Of a stretch of 22,389 nucleotides of DNA, positions 16,693 through 22,389 are shown piece by piece. The notes beneath the pieces are model-generated. The model was not told the DNA's origin and did no database searches. It was given only the letters and a program-made list of their open reading frames with translations. Both the position numbers and the translations under genes were made by a program. The stretch comes from Fragilaria crotonensis (Eukaryota; Bacillariophyta; Fragilariophyceae; Fragilariales; Fragilariaceae), in NCBI GenBank assembly GCA_022925895.1, contig JAKSYS010000816.1:1-22389 (forward strand), written 5' to 3'. The stretch's first letter is position 1; the number at the start of each line of letters is the position of its first letter.

Positions 16693-18789
16693 CTACTTAT
16701 TGTCATTGTTACCAACTACACTAGGACAAGTTCTTCGGTTGTGCCCTCTTCTTCCACAAATGGAACATTTCACAGGAGAATCCTCGTCAATGAACTTACT
16801 GCGTTTGCGAATTCGTTTTGTTTTCGGTCGTCCAGATTGCCGTTTTGGCACGTTTGGTTCCTTTGTTTCACCATCATATACAGTCGCCTAAGCATACAGG
16901 GAAAACGTTCTTCTTGAAAGTGTTGTGCACGAACTCAAATGTGTAGAATGGATGGACCAAACTTCAGAACATAACTGAATTCCTTTTCCTGCCATTTCCT
17001 GAAGACTGCACATGCATGTCGACACGGGTACAGGAAGTCTTGCCATACCCCGCAGCTGCACCACTCAAGTATGGTTTGACAACAAGGACACGGTCTGGAT
17101 CTCCATAGGATCGTGCCATCCGTTGCACATTGTCATCGCCATTTTCATCAACTATTGATATTGGTTCCACCACCTTGAAGTCACCGCACCCCACCTCCAA
17201 CTCATCGACCGTCATAGACGCAGCGGCATCCCACCTACGTTTTAGAATCTGGGCAACTCTAGGCACCACCTCCGATCCATCTCGTTCAGCATACTTCTTT
17301 CGGCAAGCACACACTCTCGTGCCTCGTCGTCATTATGTCAAGAATTTTGTTCACAGCCTCCAGCCATCCAAGATTCCTTGCTTCCGATAACATACTGTTC
17401 GCCGACTCGGAAGTGTTCGAAGTTACAATCCCATACCTTGGAGGCAACTGAGCAGGTGACGGTGACGGTGAATCTGAGTACCACTGAGTACTCTGCCACA
17501 GAACACCTGACGCCGTTATGCCTTCCAAATATGTGGCGGCCTCTGGCTTGACCTTTCGAATCTCATCTAGCAACAGGCTGGCATTTCGTGTTGAGAATGA
17601 TTTGGCTATTGAACACACAAACTTCGAACACTGCTTTCCATACTTCTGCGTTACATTCGCTTCGATGTGTCTAGCACAGCTCATTTCGTACTTATTCGGG
17701 AACACCGATTTCAATGCCTCCTTCAGGCCTTTGTCTCTGTCTGAAATGAAAAGAAACGGCGGCCTAACAACACCATCCGTGTCAGTGTCGCCATAGCCCT
17801 GATCATCAATGATTGGACACGCTTTTTTCAACAATTCAAGCATCTTTTTCCACGTTGCTCCATCCTCGTTTCCGGCGGAGATCATAAACCCAATGGGGAA
17901 GATGTCATTGCACCCACTGAGAACTGATGTACAGAGTTCCCTTGTGTTTCCTCAAATGTGTAGCATCCAACGACACTACTGGTCGAACAAACTTCAGCAA
18001 CCCATTCATGATACCAGGAAATACATGAAGATCGACAAGTCTCTTCTCCTCATCCCTAGTATACCCAATCACAGAACCAGGATTCGTTTTCTTCAAGCCC
18101 TCCAAAAATGGGATGACCATTTCGAAGTTTTTCACGGAAGCATTTCTCATGCTACTGGTTTGAAAGCGTAGCGCCCTGTACGCTGTCATGTACGAAACGA
18201 CAACCCCGACTTCGTCGCAGCTGTCTTCACAACGTCCGCCGGTGTTGGAGCCCTTCTTCGTGCGAACTATCTGATCGATAACATCATCAAGCACTGCATT
18301 TCGCCTCTTCTTCCACTTTCTCCCATCAGCTGCCTGTTTAGGTCGGCACACCTCACTGTGCATACCCGTAATCTTTCGGACGCAGAACATACCGTCGGAT
18401 CGCCGCCTAGATATCAACACACGAAACGGACAGTCGACGTGCTCCATACATTGAAATTGTTTGAAACGGTCGCAAATGGAACGTTGCACTCTCAAACGAT
18501 TACCCGATCTGACCTCATACTTTTCAATAAACGGTACCACCTCTTCCAAGGTTGAGAAGCAGTCAACGTTCGCGTCATCAAGGATGTCATACAATACATA
18601 ACTTTGTAGCCACTGAATTTCCTGCTTTCTGTCGACTTCTCTCCTGTCAGGTGGAAGTGCCGACGCTGTGATCGTGCTTCTCCTTGCCATCGGATTGCAA
18701 CTGTACTCGTCACTGCTGTCGCAGGTGACGTAGTCATCATCATCTCCCAGCCCTGTCGTCGTCGTCGTCGTCATCGTCGTGATTCTCAT
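16693..18789 (-). pseudogene. Mutator-like (MULE) transposase, frameshifted
   Basis: The frame starts at the ATG at 18789 (low-complexity Thr/Asp N-terminus) and runs to 17905. It has a FAR1/WRKY-GCM1-like zinc region (C114, C120, H144, C148, around CPFRVLISRR) and the first catalytic Asp in PVVSLDATHL (D275). A one-base shift near 17940 leads to the segment ending at 17286: FLFISDRDKGLKEAL with the second Asp, CARHIEANV, and SNTSESANSMLSEARNLG, a candidate for the catalytic Glu. Shifts near 17310 and 17075 follow. A SWIM finger WCSCGVWQDFLYPCRH lies at 17016-17060. The last frame holds RQSGRPKTKRIRKRS and the knuckle CSICGRRGHNRRTC (16726-16767), ending at the stop at 16693. This is the full domain order of MuDR-type transposases, which cut and paste elements with long inverted ends. 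Several shifts disable this copy. Confidence 0.9.
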
Positions 18790-18840
18790 TCCTCTTCTCT
18801 ATCCTCGCCTGCGCTCTGTCTGCTGTTTTGCCGATAAACG

Positions 18841-19779
18841 TTACCTCACCCTGGCAGGACGATCTGCCTCAGCCTGCAACGCTGTCAACACCAGGACAGC
18901 AGCACTCACATCACTGTCGGAACTGAGCCTTCGTTCCTTCTTTGGTTCTTTATGAATGACCTCCAGCCCAAAACTGTCTAAGATGCTACTTCCGCGCAAC
19001 TTAGGAAAGCAATCACGCACAACCTGACTTGTTGTTCCCGTCAGCACCATCCCCAAATACTGTCACCAGCCTACTTCGCAGTTTGGTGACGTCTTGTTGC
19101 CGAAACGTTTCTCTCGTGACATCAATGCCCTCGATGAGGTGTAATACAACACCCACTGCAAACAAGCCGCAGTCAAACCCATTCTTCTGATGGGACAATC
19201 GCAATAATGCACCCCTGCCAATCAGCGTCACTTTCCCTTAGGGTGCATGTTTTTCTCGTGTAGAATGAAATTGTGAATGAATAAATTCACAACCTTTACG
19301 ATGCAAAGGACATCGGGGTGAACCTGACGTGCGGCGTACCAGGGAATCATAAAACGTCATGTCATTTACGAACTCCGGCGTTGAGATCGAACAGTCCAGG
19401 CAGAGCACAAAAATGATTTCCAACACAATCGGGATAAGCAGCCTGTTGAGAGTACGCGGCGATCCAAAACAAGCTTTCATTTGTTGCCACGAGCGACGTT
19501 CCGACTGCGAGCAAGTTTACGTCCTCTCGTCGTCTCGTCTTCCACGAGTTCTGGATTATCATTGATCAAGTCATTACATGAATTGAAGTACTCATAGGTG
19601 CCAAGGCTTCCTATGTGAGATACATCTGTGGAAATTACCTCCTGGGGAGGGACAGATCGCTGCAATATACAGTCCAATAACAAAGTGCTCAGCCAAGCAT
19701 TCGACAGCGCAGAAGTGTCATCACTGCTGGGTGATATCCATCCAGAAAAGCGAGGATCTCCGGAACGTGCCTCCTTCAT
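18841..19779 (-). pseudogene. Ulp1/C48 SUMO-protease-like gene linked to the MULE
   Basis: The first usable ATG is at 19779. The first frame has ALSNAWLSTLLLDCILQ, like the W-L-x-D..I opening of C48 peptidases. Past shifts near 19490 and 19380, VGNHFCALPGLFDLNAG offers the catalytic His and Asp; MTFYDSLVRR follows. The frame from 19231 carries the catalytic Cys in HQKNGFDCGLFAV (Cys codon 19171-19169), the Q.N..DCG signature. A last frame (19013-18841) gives a polar C-terminus. Ulp1 proteases cleave SUMO or related ubiquitin-like tags. The stop lies about 50 bp before the transposase ATG on the same strand, so the two probably belonged to one element, as in plant Kaonashi MULEs. The catalytic parts lie in different frames, so it is dead as written. 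Confidence 0.75.
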
Positions 19780-20591
19780 GGTATGTTCGTGGTGATCACA
19801 ACACAACTCCAAAGACACCCTCAAAAGAGGAAGATGACAACCGATGGTGGCTTGAGAATTCGATGTAAAGTGGTACTTGTACGCTTCCGTAGCATTACGT
19901 CTAAGTGCAACGCTTAAGTGTTACGTCTAAGTAAAATACCTAAGCCTAGTGTGTTATTCATTTCAATTCATTTAAGAACGTGCGTTTTGCTATGAAAACA
20001 AGATTTCTGTAGGGGTTGGTGTGTACTATATTGCCAAGTCACTATACACTAACCTACATGACTAGAGATAAATATCAAAATTTTGCTGTCTTTGGCGCGT
20101 TTGTTGGCTAATTAGTAGTACTTTCGCGCGCTGGTAGGCTAATTAGTAGTCCATGATTCAAATTCACGCGAATTTCAACGTAAAACATGTACTAACCAAA
20201 GAATTGCGCGCGGAGTTCTATGTCCACAACGTTTCACTCCGGCATTACTTCTCAAGTCAAGTTTACTTCTTCTTCGTCTATCATTCCGAACAATCTTCGC
20301 ATTCACCTCTTAACCTGAGGCCACCTCACTACCAGGAGCGCATCATCATTTCCTGCCATCTAGCCGGGAATGCTTGTTACGCTGACAGAGTACTTTCTCT
20401 CCTGCCATTTAGCTTGGAGCTCTAAGCATTTGGTCACCTTAGTAGAACGAGGTGTCCTTGACGTAGGGTTAGAGTTGTTTCCACTGAAACAAATTCCATC
20501 TGCCATCTAGCCGACGGAGTTCGTTTTGTCAACAAGTTTACTGTACTCTCCTGCCATTTAGCTGTGAGTGTATAGTATTGCGCCATTTGCC
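19780..20591. other. Gene-free stretch with several short repeat families
   Basis: No coding frame is convincing. TTACGTCTAAGT occurs at 19895-19906 and 19921-19932. GGCTAATTAGTAGT occurs at 20106-20119 and 20137-20150. A CTGCCAT(C/T)TAGC(C/T) motif occurs four times from 20353 to 20563. The MULE right end should lie here, but I could not fix it. Confidence 0.5.
20353..20563 (+). repeat. Four copies of CTGCCAT(C/T)TAGC(C/T) at about 49-bp steps
   Basis: Copies start at 20353, 20402, 20500 and 20551, so the steps are 49, 98 and 51 bp. The C and T forms alternate (C, T, C, T), which suggests a decayed tandem repeat of about 148 bp, each unit holding two motif copies. Confidence 0.7.
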
Positions 20592-22389
20592 ATGTCGGAC
20601 TTGATACCAAACGAAGACAACGAAACGTTGAAGGCGCGATGTCGGACGTCCATTTGTCGGTCAACTATGCTCAACTTTGGAAAGGAAAATCCACGTGTGG
20701 TAGTGGTGGATCCTTCAAGAAAACGGTTAAGTAACAAGATGCCGAAAAAGCGCAAGCAGAGGAATTACTTTCCTTCCAGTCCAAAGGTGTTGGCGCTCTA
20801 CTGAAGTGCTTCCCTGAACGGCGGTAATTTCAGTGAAGGTCGGAATTTGCGACTGCGTTTCGCGATGCAACGAAAACAGGGACGATGAAGGGCGAGGTCG
20901 AGATATGTGGGACACCCTTGCGATGGATAGCGTATGCGCTTGCTTGTTCATTCGGTATCAACAACGATTCGGATCGTAGTACTGCCATCACGCACCGGTC
21001 TCTGGATGACATGTTCATGAAGCACGGATCATCCTCCGAATTCTTTCGGAATTCATCCCATGGATGTCATCTGTAATCGGAGGATTACCCCGACATTGCC
21101 GCGGCATTGGGTATAAGTGACTCGCTATGGTAACTTGGGTGAAGACGACGTCATTATGGCACCTGCGTCTGAAGAAAAAGACCTGATGATGTCAACGACT
21201 TCAAGTACAGGACTCTCCTTGCGTTCTCCCAGGGCGGGTGTATTTTACGCTGTAAGGGACTGGCGAAGAAAGTCAGAAGGTGTAGAAGGTTCCAGGATTG
21301 CCATGGACATGAGTTGGTTTCGTCTAAAGACTGGCATGGAGCAGTCGCCGCAGTCGGACTTGCAATTGGTGGGGATGGTTACGTTAAAAGGTTTGCCAGC
21401 ATTACGAGAAAGGGGTCGCCACAGTCTACTTTTGTGTCAGCGTGAGAGTTGCGTACCATCCCGCCACAATAAATTTTCCGCGTGAAGTGTTCCACGTCAA
21501 CACAATGCGCGGATCACGAAGGCCCAAGGATGCCACCAGATCTTATCTCTGGCCACGATGTGGGTGCGTGGCCAGTTCCTGACCGAGCTCAGGAATACAC
21601 CGCCGCCTTGTCAACTCTAATTCCACAAGGGTGGGTGGTCGCCATTACGCTCCTGGGTGCTTGCATCTTAACATCCCTGATACTTGCTGGATTGTTGATC
21701 CTGGGAACGCCCATTCGCTTGACATCATAGTCAACATTGCACCACCAGTGCCAAGCACAATTGGGAGGAAGTCTGTCATCATGGTCCGAAGCGTTCTTGA
21801 CGCATCACTCAAGTCGCGGTATTGTCATCTGAAGCAACAATATGACGTTGTCGGTTGCCTAGACGCAATTGTGGAACACAACTCACTTCTGCGTCGGAAT
21901 GTACCTGTTGGCACGGCGAGACAGAACAAAGGAGATGTTGGGACAATGCATGCCATTGGGACACGAGTGCTCCTTGACGGATCGGGTACTGTTGGATACG
22001 CTAACTATAAGGTGCCGCAAACGGTACTGAAAAGGTTTATTGCGGCGTTCGCAACTATCGGTATGTGCTGTTTTCCGATGTGCTGTCTGTTGTTCAACAC
22101 ATGGAAGCCGATTCATCTCTTCCACCCATTGCTCCGATGGGTGAAAATGACTGCAATGGGATCCGGTGGGCTACACGATTGATATGAGCGTTGACCTAGG
22201 AAATGCGTCGCATTTCGACGTAAACGACGCGTCGCAGGGCTTTAGTGTGTGGACGGAGGAAATGCCCGTTGTGCATCAAACTGGTACTTGATCTTCCCCA
22301 ATTTGCACGGAAGGAGGCCATGCGGAACGGAGTACAATGGCATTGCCGTTCAAGCTTTATCATGGGACAGCCATAAGCTGGGACGGACG
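20592..22389 (+). pseudogene. Decayed gene of unknown family, continues past right edge
   Basis: From the ATG at 20592 (MSDLIPNEDNETLKARCRTS) protein-like segments continue on the plus strand in changing frames. They include AEKAQAEELLSFQSKGVGAL (about 20742-20801), MKGEVEICGTPLRWIAYALA (20885 on), a frame from about 21172 to 21443 with FSQGGCILRCKGLAKKVRRC, and REVFHVNTMRGSRRPKD (about 21480). At the right, LGNASHFDVNDASQGFSVWT (about 22192-22250) passes through two shifts to NWYLIFPN and then KLYHGTAISWDGR at the edge. The HFD and SWDGR blocks look like a conserved domain. An H-x-D motif recalls iron-binding 2-oxoglutarate dioxygenases, but this is weak. At least six frame changes mark it as a pseudogene, possibly part of a mobile element. 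Confidence 0.5.

Noticed and set aside
16167..20033. CAATATAGTACA (16167-16178) and its reverse complement (20022-20033) as MULE terminal inverted repeats
   Set aside because: Only 12 AT-rich bases match and similarity does not extend in either direction; MULE ends are normally much longer.
21482..21730. Open frame with a membrane-helix-like stretch (VVAITLLGACILTSLILAGL)
   Set aside because: A competing frame over the same bases continues the decayed plus-strand gene; the hydrophobic run is probably an out-of-frame reading.
1..22389. Frameshifts explained by poor base-calling
   Set aside because: About 1.6 kb of transporter exons and 0.9 kb of the YWxW gene read without any indel, while breaks cluster in mobile or decayed genes; raw reads would settle it.

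Overview
The window looks like repeat-rich nuclear DNA of a eukaryotic microalga, most probably a pennate diatom of the Phaeodactylum tricornutum kind. That is inference. It rests on Ty1/copia elements of a diatom-like type, short spliceosomal introns, compact convergent host genes, and MULE and MITE debris. Only two loci look like intact host genes: a YWxW-repeat protein (13102-14004, +) and a three-exon PAPS-transporter-like gene (15858-14076, -). Their stop codons are 71 bp apart, tail to tail.

Left part. 1-1653 (-) is the gag/protease end of a frameshifted Ty1/copia element that runs off the left edge; a possible 5' LTR lies just outside it. 2426-3129 is a 704-bp PIF/Harbinger-like MITE with 36-bp inverted ends, TAA target duplication and nested copies of its terminal motif. 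3475-3790 is an irregular array of the 12-mer GTAAGCAAATTT. 4099-4490 (+) is a decayed HMG-box gene, possibly with two boxes. 5163-6256 (+) holds a hypothetical gene with a well-supported 3' open frame and possible very short introns upstream.

Middle. 6386-12444 is one complete LTR retrotransposon on the - strand. It has 107-109-bp LTRs, an ATATC target duplication, Gag, an aspartic protease with a DTGN centre, integrase, a chromodomain-like module, reverse transcriptase (HVDD) and RNase H. Its frame is broken in many places although the LTR cores differ at only one site. Its LTR ends show a pattern that fits an extra untemplated A at each cDNA 3' end, and the base next to U5 abuts a tRNA anticodon-arm-like primer site.

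Right part. 16693-18789 (-) is a Mutator-like (MULE) transposase with DDE motifs, a SWIM finger and a C-terminal CCHC knuckle. Directly upstream on the same strand, 18841-19779 is a broken Ulp1/C48 SUMO-protease-like gene, so the pair resembles plant Kaonashi-type MULEs. Repeats lie on both sides (16136-16281; 19895-20563). From 20592 to the right edge a + strand gene of unknown family survives in several shifted frames and ends in a conserved-looking block with an HFD motif and an SWDGR motif.

Overall, two compact host genes sit between layers of mobile DNA. Frameshifts are confined to the mobile or decayed parts while the host genes read cleanly, so real decay is likelier than base-calling error.
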